NCBI GenBank assembly: GCA_902628375.1
Contig: CACOMS010000007.1
Span: 1 to 52,840 of the forward strand
Length of the DNA: 52,840 bases
Source of the DNA: an uncultured SAR86 cluster bacterium
Lineage (GTDB): Bacteria > Pseudomonadota > Gammaproteobacteria > Magnimaribacterales > Magnimaribacteraceae
Direction: 5' to 3'
Of this stretch, positions 1 through 7,786 are shown in pieces. Both the position numbers and the translations under genes were made by a program. Each line of letters begins with the position of its first letter. Position 1 is the stretch's first letter. The notes below the pieces were generated by a model. The model did no database searches and was not told the DNA's origin. It saw only the letters and a list, made by a program, of their open reading frames with translations.

Positions 1-187
1 ATGAAATTGTTTTAGTTTTCTTTGACTGTTGGCTTTTAAGAAATTCTAAGAGTTTCTTCTTATCTTCATCTGTAACTTCGTCTCCAGCTGCATTATGATC
101 CATGCCAGCTTCTTTTAATTGCTCTAGGAGCTTGTCGACAGGAGTTCCTACAACTTTTGATAGATCTTCAACAGATAATTTTGCCAT
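1..187 (-). CDS. infB: Translation initiation factor IF-2, N-terminal fragment
   Basis: The first 62 codons of a minus-strand gene that runs off the left edge. Translation begins MAKLSVEDLSKVVGTPVDKL and continues as a small charged helical domain ending in a Lys/Gln-rich stretch. This matches the IF2_N domain at the start of gammaproteobacterial IF-2, the GTPase that places initiator fMet-tRNA on the 30S subunit. The ATG at 187 follows an AAGGAAC ribosome binding site and lies 12 bases after the nusA stop. The rimP-nusA-infB order is conserved in gammaproteobacteria and supports the call. The GTPase domain is outside the window, so its integrity cannot be judged. Confidence 0.93.
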   Translation of the reverse strand, partial: MAKLSVEDLSKVVGTPVDKLLEQLKEAGMDHNAAGDEVTDEDKKKLLEFLKSQQSKKTKTIS

Positions 188-199
188 GTTGTTCCTTTT

Positions 200-1669
200 T
201 TAAAACCAGTGCTCTCTAGCTTTCATAATTAAGCTGCCAGCTTGTTCTTCTTCTATATCAATTAGATCTTTTAACTCGTCTACAGATAACTCAGCTAGAT
301 CATCTCTTGTTTTGATACCTTTTTGACTTAATTCTAGAGCTAAATTCATATCAACTCCTTCAACCGCCATAATGTCTTCTTCAGAAGACTCATCATCCTC
401 TGTAGAAATTTCCATAGCTAAAGTTAATAAAGCTTCCTTAGCTCTATCGATCAAAGCCTCTGCTATCTCTTCATCAAATTCTTCAACAGCGCTTAGAGAT
501 TCAATGGAACTATTCGAGATCTTATCCAATGAATCAAAACCTTCTTCAATTAAAATTTGGGCTAGATCATCATCAACATCAAGGTATTCTTTTAGAGAAT
601 CTGAGACGTTTATTGATGCAGAATCTTCCTCTTCAGCATCCTTATCTATAACATTTAGCTTCCAACCAGTAATTTGACTACACAACCTTACATTCTGACC
701 ATTCTTTCCTATAGCCTGGGCTAAAGACTCTTTAGCTACAGCAACTTCCATTGTCTGACTTTCCTCATCTAAGACTATTGACCCAATTTCAGCAGGACCC
801 ATTGCATTTATCAATAGTTTAGCTGGGTCGTCGTCCCAAATAACTATATCTAGCCTTTCATTGCCTAGTTCAGCTGATACAGCTTGTACTCTTGAACCTC
901 TCATACCCACGCAAGCACCAACTGGATCTATTCGGTTATCGTTTGTTTTTACAGCTAATTTTGTTCTTGATCCAGCATCTCTTGCAACTGCCTTTATCTC
1001 AATAACTTGTTCTGATATTTCTGGAACTTCTAATCTAAATAATTCACTTACCATTTCTGGGCATCTTCTGCTCAATGATAATTGTGATCCTCTATTCTCT
1101 CTCTCTTCTTCTTGTAAAACTGCTCTTAGCCTATCCCCCATCCTGTAAACTTCACCAGGTATTAATTCATTTCTGGATAAAACAGCTTCTGCTCCATCTC
1201 CCAAGTCTACTATCAAGAACTCCCTTGTAACTTTTTTTACTGATCCACTTACCATTTCACCCAAATAAGGTCTATATTGATCAACTATTTTTGCCCTTTC
1301 AGCTTCTCTAACTTTTTGTACGATTACTTGTTTTGCTGCTTGTGCTGCTATTCTTCCGAAGGCCACATTATCAACTTTTTCTGAAATAAAACTTCCTAAC
1401 TCCAGATTTTCATCTCTTGATTTAGCATCCTCGATTAGTAATTGAAATCCTGCGTCTTCAAAGTCTTCTTCAGATACAACTTCCCATAATCTGAAAGTTT
1501 CATATTCTCCTGTTGTCTGATCTATTGATACGCTTATATTGGTAGGCTCTTGATACCTTTTCTTGGTAGCTGTAGCTAATGCTTGCTCAATAGCTTCAAA
1601 AATTGATTCCTTAGGTAAATCCTTCTCACCTGATACTGATTCAGCTACTAATAAAATCTCATTTTCCAT
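200..1669 (-). CDS. nusA: Transcription termination/antitermination factor NusA
   Basis: NusA binds RNA polymerase and nascent RNA and modulates pausing, intrinsic and Rho termination, and antitermination. The 489-residue protein is close to the 495 of E. coli. It has an N-terminal polymerase-binding domain (about 1-125), an S1 domain starting near GEMVSGSVKK (about 136-200), two KH domains (the first with GACVGMRGSRVQAV, the second with AIGKNGQNVRL), and two acidic helix-hairpin-helix repeats at the C-terminus (about 365-489) like E. coli AR1 and AR2. The two C-terminal repeats are typical of gamma/betaproteobacteria and absent from many other phyla. Its ATG shares one base with the rimP stop (TAATG), implying translational coupling. 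NusA is known in E. coli to feed back on its own operon; the terminator upstream of rimP would be a natural target here (inference). Confidence 0.98.
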   Translation of the reverse strand: MENEILLVAESVSGEKDLPKESIFEAIEQALATATKKRYQEPTNISVSIDQTTGEYETFRLWEVVSEEDFEDAGFQLLIEDAKSRDENLELGSFISEKVDNVAFGRIAAQAAKQVIVQKVREAERAKIVDQYRPYLGEMVSGSVKKVTREFLIVDLGDGAEAVLSRNELIPGEVYRMGDRLRAVLQEEERENRGSQLSLSRRCPEMVSELFRLEVPEISEQVIEIKAVARDAGSRTKLAVKTNDNRIDPVGACVGMRGSRVQAVSAELGNERLDIVIWDDDPAKLLINAMGPAEIGSIVLDEESQTMEVAVAKESLAQAIGKNGQNVRLCSQITGWKLNVIDKDAEEEDSASINVSDSLKEYLDVDDDLAQILIEEGFDSLDKISNSSIESLSAVEEFDEEIAEALIDRAKEALLTLAMEISTEDDESSEEDIMAVEGVDMNLALELSQKGIKTRDDLAELSVDELKDLIDIEEEQAGSLIMKAREHWF

Positions 1670-2121
1670 TAAGTCACCTCTTTAAATTCTAAGTTTGCTC
1701 TTTCTATGTCATTGAATTTTATATAATTTTTCTCATTTCCAGAACATAAGATAATTTCTTTATTTTCAACATCCAGCAATTCACCTTTCTTAGTTATAAA
1801 TTTATCTTCTTCTTTAAATCTTACTTTAAGTTGTTCTCCAACAAATTTAACATATTGCTCTATTTTAAAAAATTTTCTATCGACCCCAGGAGAGGAAACC
1901 TCTATAGATCCATTTTCATGAAAATATTCATTGTCTAAAAGGAGTTGATAAACATGTTTATTTACCTTTTCGCAATCCTCTAGGGTAACTCCCTCTTCTT
2001 TATCAATGTATATTCTTAATAAAGGACTATGAGAATTTCCGATAATCTCGATTCCCCAAAGGGAACAGCCAAAGGATTCAATGTCCTTTGTTAAGAGTCC
2101 TTCAAAATATCCAATATCCAT
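1669..2121 (-). CDS. rimP: Ribosome maturation factor RimP
   Basis: RimP assists late assembly of the 30S subunit. The 150-residue product matches the usual length and begins MDIGYFEGLLTKDIESFGC, followed by the family pattern W/G-I-E-I and LRIYIDKEEGVTLEDCEKV. A conserved S-S-P-G-V-D-R segment (near residues 75-82) marks the junction between the N-terminal alpha/beta domain and the C-terminal SH3-like domain. It lies directly after the initiator tRNA and first in the rimP-nusA-infB run. I see no clear Shine-Dalgarno sequence before the ATG at 2121; the preceding bases are A/T only, immediately after the U-tract of an intrinsic terminator. Translation may therefore be weak or depend on read-through transcript structure (inference). 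Confidence 0.96.
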   Translation of the reverse strand: MDIGYFEGLLTKDIESFGCSLWGIEIIGNSHSPLLRIYIDKEEGVTLEDCEKVNKHVYQLLLDNEYFHENGSIEVSSPGVDRKFFKIEQYVKFVGEQLKVRFKEEDKFITKKGELLDVENKEIILCSGNEKNYIKFNDIERANLEFKEVT

Positions 2122-2133
2122 TTTTTAACTAAC

Positions 2134-2155
2134 AAAAAAGCCCATAAAGGGCCTT
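2134..2155 (-). terminator. Intrinsic terminator between tRNA-fMet and rimP
   Basis: On the minus strand a short stem (GCCC/GGGC, extended by one G-U and two A-U pairs; loop UUUAU; 2137-2155) is followed by six U residues (2134-2139). It lies 5 bases after the tRNA CCA end and 12 bases before the rimP ATG. It fits an intrinsic terminator that ends the tRNA transcript and only partly passes RNA polymerase into rimP-nusA-infB. Efficiency cannot be judged from sequence; the GC core is only 4 bp. Confidence 0.7.
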
Positions 2156-2160
2156 AACTT

Positions 2161-2237
<77 letters not shown>

Positions 2238-2250
2238 TCAAAGGGAGCGA

Positions 2251-2279
2251 AGTATAGGTCTCCCTATATGTATGGTCAA
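2251..2279 (-). promoter_or_regulatory. Sigma-70-type promoter for tRNA-fMet
   Basis: On the minus strand, a -35 box TTGACC (2274-2279) and a -10 box TATACT (2251-2256) are 17 bases apart; each matches five of six consensus bases. The predicted start is near 2244, about 7 bases before the mature tRNA 5' end. The discriminator (TTCGCTC) is GC-richer than most of this genome, as in growth-rate-controlled stable-RNA promoters; stringent control is an inference. A GGGAG/CTCCC inverted repeat spans the -10 region. Confidence 0.75.
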
Positions 2280-2285
2280 GAAAAT

Positions 2286-2371
2286 TGGTGCCGAAGAGAG
2301 GATTCGAACCTCCACGAGCAATGCTCACTACCCCCTCAAGGTAGCGTGTCTACCAGTTCCACCACTTCGGC
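2286..2371 (-). tRNA. tRNA-Leu (GAG)
   Basis: An 86-base class II tRNA with an encoded CCA end. The acceptor GCCGAAG pairs with CTTCGGC, the anticodon stem CTACC/GGTAG encloses loop TTGAGGG (anticodon GAG), and the long variable arm pairs GAGC with GCTC. The T-loop TTCGAAT is standard. It corresponds to leuU, which follows secG in E. coli and pseudomonads. Its first base (2371) is also the last base of the secG stop codon TAG, so the tRNA must be released from the secG mRNA by 5' processing. No separate promoter is possible downstream of secG; it depends on the carA-to-secG transcript or an internal promoter. Confidence 0.97.
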
Positions 2372-2673
2372 TAATCAGGTATTTTATCAGTGTTTTCTTC
2401 TTGAAATATCTGCGAAGTATCTTCTACTTCTAGAGGCTTAGACTCTTCTCTTGTTTGATAGGTTATGTAAAGGCTTAAGCAAAAGAAAATGACAGCTAAA
2501 ACACTTGTTATTTTTGCTAAAGGACTCAGCGCGCTGTTTGGCCCAAACATATTGTTGCTTGCTCCACCTCCAAATGCACTACCTATATCAGAACCTTTTC
2601 CTTGTTGTAATAAAACTAAAATAACTAAAACTACCGAAACAAGAACAAAAAAGAATATTAATAAAGTTTCCAT
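2371..2673 (-). CDS. secG: Preprotein translocase subunit SecG
   Basis: SecG is the small membrane subunit of the SecYEG channel that stimulates SecA-driven export. The product has two hydrophobic segments (about residues 3-24 and 51-72) separated by the family signature LVLLQQGKGSDIGSAFGGG, then a short acidic tail. I chose the ATG at 2673 (100 residues) over an in-frame TTG at 2685. The ATG lies 4 bases after the tpiA stop, and a GGA inside the tpiA end is suitably placed as a ribosome binding site. The TAG stop overlaps the first base of tRNA-Leu. The glmM-tpiA-secG-tRNA-Leu order is conserved in pseudomonads. Confidence 0.95.
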   Translation of the reverse strand: METLLIFFFVLVSVVLVILVLLQQGKGSDIGSAFGGGASNNMFGPNSALSPLAKITSVLAVIFFCLSLYITYQTREESKPLEVEDTSQIFQEENTDKIPD

Positions 2674-2677
2674 GATT

Positions 2678-3391
2678 TTATCCAATAATTTTCAAGAATT
2701 GCTCACCATCTAAAGAAGCCCCACCTATCAATAAACCAGAGACTGACTTCAGCTGATAAATCTCTTTAGCATTAGAAGCATCTACGCTTCCTCCATAAAG
2801 TATTGTAATCTCTTCTTGCTTATGTCCCAAAGATATTAATTCATCGATAAGATAATCACTAGTTTCAGATATATCTTCTAAGAGAGGTATTCTTCCAGAT
2901 CCAATAGCCCAAACAGGTTCATAAGCCACCATTAGATTTTCTGAAGAAAAACCATCTAAAGCCCTCAACTGTTGCGACAATATTTCTTTAGTTTGACCTG
3001 AATTTCTCTCTTCAAGAGACTCTCCAATACAAAAAATTACTTTTATGCCTTCTTTTAAACAAATAGAGACTTTATCAATTAACAAAGTTGAATCTTCCTT
3101 ATAGAAATTTCTTCTTTCTGAGTGACCTATTATTGAATACTTGCATCCAACGTCTTTCAGCATAGAGGGAGATATTCCTCCAGTTAGGCTAATATTATTT
3201 TCAGGGTCAATATCTTGTGCCCCCAAAGATAAAGATAATTTTTTTTCAGAAATAAATTCATTTGCTTCCTTTAAATATAAAAGAGGCGGACAAAAAATGC
3301 ATTTATTCAAATTGTCTGAGGAAGAGATGATGTTCAGCCACTCCTTAACTGTAATGGAGCTTCCATTCATTTTCCAATTTGCTACAAACAT
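2678..3391 (-). CDS. tpiA: Triosephosphate isomerase
   Basis: Interconverts dihydroxyacetone phosphate and glyceraldehyde 3-phosphate. At 237 residues it is slightly shorter than the usual ~250. The substrate-binding lysine is in NWKMNG near the N-terminus, the electrophilic histidine in IIGHSERR, the catalytic glutamate in VAYEPVWAIGSG, and the phosphate-binding loop in ILYGGSV. The lid after AIGSG reads RIP where many family members have KTA. An in-frame TAA stands immediately before the ATG at 3391, so the start is fixed; no clear ribosome binding site is visible in the 10-base gap after glmM. tpiA between glmM and secG is normal for pseudomonads. Confidence 0.97.
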   Translation of the reverse strand: MFVANWKMNGSSITVKEWLNIISSSDNLNKCIFCPPLLYLKEANEFISEKKLSLSLGAQDIDPENNISLTGGISPSMLKDVGCKYSIIGHSERRNFYKEDSTLLIDKVSICLKEGIKVIFCIGESLEERNSGQTKEILSQQLRALDGFSSENLMVAYEPVWAIGSGRIPLLEDISETSDYLIDELISLGHKQEEITILYGGSVDASNAKEIYQLKSVSGLLIGGASLDGEQFLKIIG

Positions 3392-3401
3392 TTAAATTTT
3401 C

Positions 3402-4781
3402 TTAAATTATATTTTTTGTAGATTCAGCTAAATCATTAACTATTCCTTCTACTAAATCTTTATTTTTTGCCTCAGCCATAATTCTTAGAACCGGCTCAGT
3501 ACCCGAGGGTCTGATTAATATTCTGCCTGAATCGTGTAATAGCTTTTCATTTTTACTTAATGCCTCTATAAATCTTTGGTCTAAAAGGCATAAATTGGGG
3601 TCTTTAACTTCAACATTGACCATAAATTGTGGGAATTTAACAAAACCATCAACCAGATCATCTATTCTGAAGTCTTGTTTTTTTATTGAATCTAAAATCT
3701 TCAAACTTGCAACCAGAGCATCTCCACTTGAAACCTCATCTAAAAACATCAAATGACCAGAAGATTCTCCACCAAATGTCCATCCTCTTTTCTCAAGTTC
3801 TGCATGTACATATTTATCCCCAATATCAGATCTAAAGAAATTTATTCCATTCTTCTTTAGATAGTTTTCTAAAGATAAATTTGTCATGTGTGTTCCTACA
3901 ACCCCATCTCCGTTTCTAAATCTATCCAAATTTTCCTCATTTTGAAGAAATAGATACATTAAGTCATCACCATCTAAAACCCTCCCTTTTGAATCTACCA
4001 TAGATAACCTATCTCCATCTCCATCAAAAGCTATTCCGAAATCAGCTTTATTTTCGATAACACTTTTTGATAGATTTTCTGGATTTGTTGAGCCACAGCT
4101 CTCATTAATATTTATGCCATTAGGCTCACAAGCTATTTTTATTATTTCTGCTCCTAAATCTTCAAAAACTTTAGGTGCAATCCTATAGTTTGCTCCATTT
4201 GCAGCATCCAAAACTATTTTTCTTCTTGATAGATCTAAATCTGGTGTTTTTGATTTACAAAATTCAATATAAAGGTCTTGAGCTTCTATTAGTCTCGAAG
4301 CCTTACCTAATGTATTGGCATCATTTATTAAGAAATCTTTATTCCATTGTTGCAATCTTAGTATGTAATTTTCAATTCTTTTTTCTAAAGAGGAAGAAAT
4401 TTTTTCTCCTTTAGAATTAAAAAATTTAATGCCGTTATCAAGATAAGTGTTATGGGAAGCGCTTATAACTAAACCAAAGGCATTTTCTCTTCTTAAAGCA
4501 GTTAGAAATGAGACCGCTGGAGTTGGAACTGGCCCCAAAAGTACTACATTTATGCCAGAAGAAATAAAACCAGCTTGAAGAGCTGATTCAATCATATAAC
4601 CTGAGATTCTAGTGTCCTTTCCAATAAGAATCTCTTCAATACCTTCTTCTTTTAAAACTTTCCCAGCTGCCATTGCAACCGTAGTCATAAAAACTGGTTG
4701 CATCTTAGAAGCAACCTTCCCTCTAATACCATCGGTACCAAACCTCCAACCTTCTGGCAGATATTCTTCTGTTTTGGTCAT
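3402..4781 (-). CDS. glmM: Phosphoglucosamine mutase
   Basis: Converts glucosamine 6-phosphate to glucosamine 1-phosphate on the way to UDP-GlcNAc for peptidoglycan and lipid A. 459 residues against a usual ~445, the extra length being an N-terminal extension before the RFGTDGIRG start motif. Visible motifs are the phosphoserine loop ISASHNTYLDNGIKFF (active-site serine about 109), the metal-binding DGDGDR, the sugar-binding GGESSGH, and the C-terminal phosphate-binding RPSGTEPVLRIM. The phosphoserine loop has Thr112 where this family almost always has proline (SASHNP). It directly follows ftsH; folP, which separates the two in E. coli and Pseudomonas, is absent here. Confidence 0.97.
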   Translation of the reverse strand: MTKTEEYLPEGWRFGTDGIRGKVASKMQPVFMTTVAMAAGKVLKEEGIEEILIGKDTRISGYMIESALQAGFISSGINVVLLGPVPTPAVSFLTALRRENAFGLVISASHNTYLDNGIKFFNSKGEKISSSLEKRIENYILRLQQWNKDFLINDANTLGKASRLIEAQDLYIEFCKSKTPDLDLSRRKIVLDAANGANYRIAPKVFEDLGAEIIKIACEPNGININESCGSTNPENLSKSVIENKADFGIAFDGDGDRLSMVDSKGRVLDGDDLMYLFLQNEENLDRFRNGDGVVGTHMTNLSLENYLKKNGINFFRSDIGDKYVHAELEKRGWTFGGESSGHLMFLDEVSSGDALVASLKILDSIKKQDFRIDDLVDGFVKFPQFMVNVEVKDPNLCLLDQRFIEALSKNEKLLHDSGRILIRPSGTEPVLRIMAEAKNKDLVEGIVNDLAESTKNII

Positions 4782-4807
4782 GGGTATTAGTCCTGAAGAT
4801 ATTAGCT

Positions 4808-6706
4808 TTACAACTGCTCTGCAGGATCTCCTACTTTAGGGTCACTTTTCTTATCTTCTTTATCTTCTTTTTTATCTCCAGGTGCTCTTGGTTCTGCTCC
4901 AGCCATAATGTCATCTATTTGATTAGAATCTATAGTCTCATAATCAACTAATGCCTTAGCCATGACATGAAGTTTATCAAGATGTTCCTTTAAGATTGAG
5001 GTTGCTTGATCATAACAATCAGTAAGAATAGACTTAACTTCTTGGTCTATAACCCTTGCTGTTTCATCAGAAATATCTTGTCTTGAACTCCCTGCTGTCA
5101 TTCCTAGAAAAGGTTCGTCAGATTCATCACCGTATCTCATTGGGCCTAATTTAGATGACAAGCCCCACTTAGTAACCATATTCCTAGCTAATTCAGTAGC
5201 TCTTTCTATATCATTTGAAGCGCCTGTAGTAATTCCTTTCTCACCGTAGACTAGTTCTTCAGCTATTCTTCCACCATAAAGACCACAAATTCGATCTAAG
5301 ATGTATTGTCTGCTATGACTATACTTGTCTTCTTCTGGTAAAAATACAGTTACTCCCAGTGCTCTACCTCTAGGAATAATTGTTACCTTGTATACTGGGT
5401 CGTGTTCTTCTAAAGATCTACCTACAATAGCATGTCCGGCCTCATGATAAGCTGTTTTAAGTTTTTCATCTTCAGACATAACCATGGATCTCCTTTCTGT
5501 ACCCATCATTACCTTATCTTTTGCAAATTCTAATTGTTCCATACCCACAATTTTTTTACCTGATCTTGCAGCTACCAGCGCTGCTTCATTTACTAAATTT
5601 GCTAAATCAGCTCCAGAGAAACCTGGTGTTCCTCTAGCTATTAACGAAGCATCCACATCATCCCCTATTGGAACTTTTTTCATATGAACCTTTAGAATTT
5701 GTTCTCTACCTCTTATGTCTGGTAAAGGGACAACTACTTGCCTATCGAACCTTCCCGGTCTTAACAAGGCTGGGTCAAGTACATCAGGTCTATTTGTTGC
5801 GGCAATAATTATTATTCCTTCATTTTCTTCAAACCCATCCATTTCTACTAGAAGTTGATTAAGAGTCTGCTCTCTTTCATCGTGTCCGCCCCCCAAGCCT
5901 GCGCCTCTATGCCTTCCTACAGCATCTATTTCATCTATAAAAACTATGCATGGAGATTGTTTTTTTGCCTGTTCAAACATATCTCTAACTCTTGAAGCAC
6001 CTACTCCGACAAACATTTCTACGAAATCTGAACCAGATATAGAAAAGAATGGAACTTTAGCCTCTCCCGCTATTGCTTTGGCTAAAAGTGTTTTTCCAGT
6101 TCCAGGAGATCCTACCATTAAAATCCCAGTCGGTATCTTTCCTCCTACCTTCTGAAATTTTGTTGGATCTCTCAGAAAATCAACTAATTCCTGAACTTCC
6201 TCTTTTGCTTCTTCTACTCCTGCTACATCGGCAAAAGTAATCTTAACTCTTCCGCCTTCTAACATCTTTGCTTTACTTCTCCCAAAACTCATAGGTCCTG
6301 ATTTTCCTGACATGCCTCCCTGCATTTGTCTCATAAAGAAAATGAAAACAAGTAAAATTATTAAAATAGGAAAACTTGCCACTAATAGCTGCCTAAGTAT
6401 TGACTGTTCTTCAGGTTTTTGACCTGCAACTTGAACTCTGTGTTCCCTTAAAACTTCACTCAAATTGTCTTGCAAGAAAGGTGGTTTTACCGTCTCAAAT
6501 TCTTCACCATTAACCGTTTTACCCTTTATCGTATAGTTATCGTTCAAAAACTGAACACTAAGAACTTGATCGCTCTCTACTTGAGCTATAAATTCTGAAT
6601 ACTCAAGAACTTGCTTCTGAGTCCCATTAGAGAAGTTTCCTAGAAAAGCAAATATTGTTACGACTATAAAAAGCCACATTAAGATATTTTTAATTATTTC
6701 ACTCAT
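4808..6706 (-). CDS. ftsH: ATP-dependent zinc metalloprotease FtsH
   Basis: Membrane-bound AAA+ protease that degrades misfolded membrane proteins and short-lived regulators; in E. coli it controls LpxC and sigma-32. 632 residues. There are two membrane segments (about 5-24 and 102-124) flanking a small periplasmic domain. The Walker A motif GSPGTGKT is at 199-206, followed by Walker [13 protein letters not shown], the second region of homology [20 protein letters not shown], and the zinc site HEAGH (421-425). The C-terminus is charged and rich in Lys/Asp/Glu. It overlaps the end of rlmE by 8 bases, the conserved rlmE-ftsH pairing. Given the lipid A genes elsewhere in the window, control of LPS synthesis is a plausible role (inference). 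Confidence 0.98.
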   Translation of the reverse strand: MSEIIKNILMWLFIVVTIFAFLGNFSNGTQKQVLEYSEFIAQVESDQVLSVQFLNDNYTIKGKTVNGEEFETVKPPFLQDNLSEVLREHRVQVAGQKPEEQSILRQLLVASFPILIILLVFIFFMRQMQGGMSGKSGPMSFGRSKAKMLEGGRVKITFADVAGVEEAKEEVQELVDFLRDPTKFQKVGGKIPTGILMVGSPGTGKTLLAKAIAGEAKVPFFSISGSDFVEMFVGVGASRVRDMFEQAKKQSPCIVFIDEIDAVGRHRGAGLGGGHDEREQTLNQLLVEMDGFEENEGIIIIAATNRPDVLDPALLRPGRFDRQVVVPLPDIRGREQILKVHMKKVPIGDDVDASLIARGTPGFSGADLANLVNEAALVAARSGKKIVGMEQLEFAKDKVMMGTERRSMVMSEDEKLKTAYHEAGHAIVGRSLEEHDPVYKVTIIPRGRALGVTVFLPEEDKYSHSRQYILDRICGLYGGRIAEELVYGEKGITTGASNDIERATELARNMVTKWGLSSKLGPMRYGDESDEPFLGMTAGSSRQDISDETARVIDQEVKSILTDCYDQATSILKEHLDKLHVMAKALVDYETIDSNQIDDIMAGAEPRAPGDKKEDKEDKKSDPKVGDPAEQL

Positions 6707-7307
6707 AATTTTTTCCTATTGCGAGAACATAAAGCTCACTTGAGTTGGGTCTCGAAGCAGATGGTTTTCTAATTCTAACCTGTTGGAAGTTAGATTTCAC
6801 ATAATTCATCAATTTTTCATGGGGCTCTCCATGAAATACTTTCACTAATAAGCTGCCCTTATTAGATAAGAATTCACCACTAACTGATTTAATGATTTCT
6901 ATAAGTTCCATCATTTGAGCTTCATCTCTTTCTTTTATACCACTTATATTGGGGGCCATATCAGATAAAACAAGGTCAAATTTATTTGTTTTTATTCCAT
7001 ATTCCAAAAGTAAATCTTTAGAAAAGTTAACAATATCTTCTTGTATTAATGTTACTCCTTTTATCGGCTCTACTTTTTTTAGATCAATTCCTACCACCAA
7101 ACCCTCCTTACCTACTATTTCAGAACATAGTTGACTCCAACCTCCAGGGCTACATCCTAGATCTAGAACTCTACTTCCTCTTTTAAGCAATCTATCTTTA
7201 TCAGAAATTTCCTTTAATTTAAGTGCTGCTCTAGATCTATATCCGAGCTTTTTAGCTTGTAGTGCAAAAGAATCTTGTTTGCTATAAGTATTAGATGACT
7301 TTGCCAA
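6699..7307 (-). CDS. rlmE: 23S rRNA 2'-O-ribose methyltransferase RlmE (FtsJ/RrmJ)
   Basis: Methylates the 2'-OH of U2552 (E. coli numbering) in the A loop of 23S rRNA late in 50S assembly. 202 residues against 209 in E. coli. The SAM-binding motif is [13 protein letters not shown] (about 47-59). The K-D-K-E catalytic tetrad is recognisable: Lys near 30 in ALKLKEI, Asp in LVLSDMAPN, Lys in LLVKVFHG, and Glu in [10 protein letters not shown]. The gene starts 2 bases after the greA stop. In E. coli and pseudomonads yhbY lies near this point; there is no room for it here. Confidence 0.96.
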   Translation of the reverse strand: MAKSSNTYSKQDSFALQAKKLGYRSRAALKLKEISDKDRLLKRGSRVLDLGCSPGGWSQLCSEIVGKEGLVVGIDLKKVEPIKGVTLIQEDIVNFSKDLLLEYGIKTNKFDLVLSDMAPNISGIKERDEAQMMELIEIIKSVSGEFLSNKGSLLVKVFHGEPHEKLMNYVKSNFQQVRIRKPSASRPNSSELYVLAIGKNYE

Positions 7308-7309
7308 GA

Positions 7310-7786
7310 TTATTTATGTTTAACAGAGATGATTTCGTATTCTTTTGTTCCTGCTTGAGTCTTGAATATAAAGATATCTCCTTCGATTTTACCAACTAAG
7401 GATCTTGAGAGAGGTGAATTTACTGAAATTTTACCTTTTGCTACATCAGCCTCATCTTCTCCTACAATCTGATATGTAACCCTATTGCCTTCTCCAGTAT
7501 CTTCTATCTCAACGGTTGTTCCAAATATAACTTTTCCCATAGGCTCAATGTTTTTTACGTCGATTACTTGAGAATCAGCTAGCTTAGATTCTATATCTTT
7601 AATTCTAGATTCTATTAAGCCTTGTTGTTCTTTAGCAGCATGATATTCAGCATTTTCCTTTAAATCTCCAAATTCTCTAGCTTCTGCTATGGCTTTTACT
7701 ACATCTGCTCTATCTTTAGTCTTGAGTTTTTTTAGTTCTTCCCTTAACAAAGATTCACCTAAAGGCGTCATTGGATATTTCGTCAT
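7310..7786 (-). CDS. greA: Transcription elongation factor GreA
   Basis: Rescues backtracked RNA polymerase by stimulating transcript cleavage. The 158-residue length is exactly typical. The N-terminal coiled coil carries the family pattern [17 protein letters not shown] and the acidic tip [15 protein letters not shown], whose Asp and Glu act in the secondary channel. The C-terminal FKBP-like domain follows from about residue 80. Its ATG overlaps the carB stop by 4 bases (ATGA), so translation is probably coupled to carB. carAB-greA is a conserved neighbourhood in pseudomonads. Confidence 0.97.
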   Translation of the reverse strand: MTKYPMTPLGESLLREELKKLKTKDRADVVKAIAEAREFGDLKENAEYHAAKEQQGLIESRIKDIESKLADSQVIDVKNIEPMGKVIFGTTVEIEDTGEGNRVTYQIVGEDEADVAKGKISVNSPLSRSLVGKIEGDIFIFKTQAGTKEYEIISVKHK

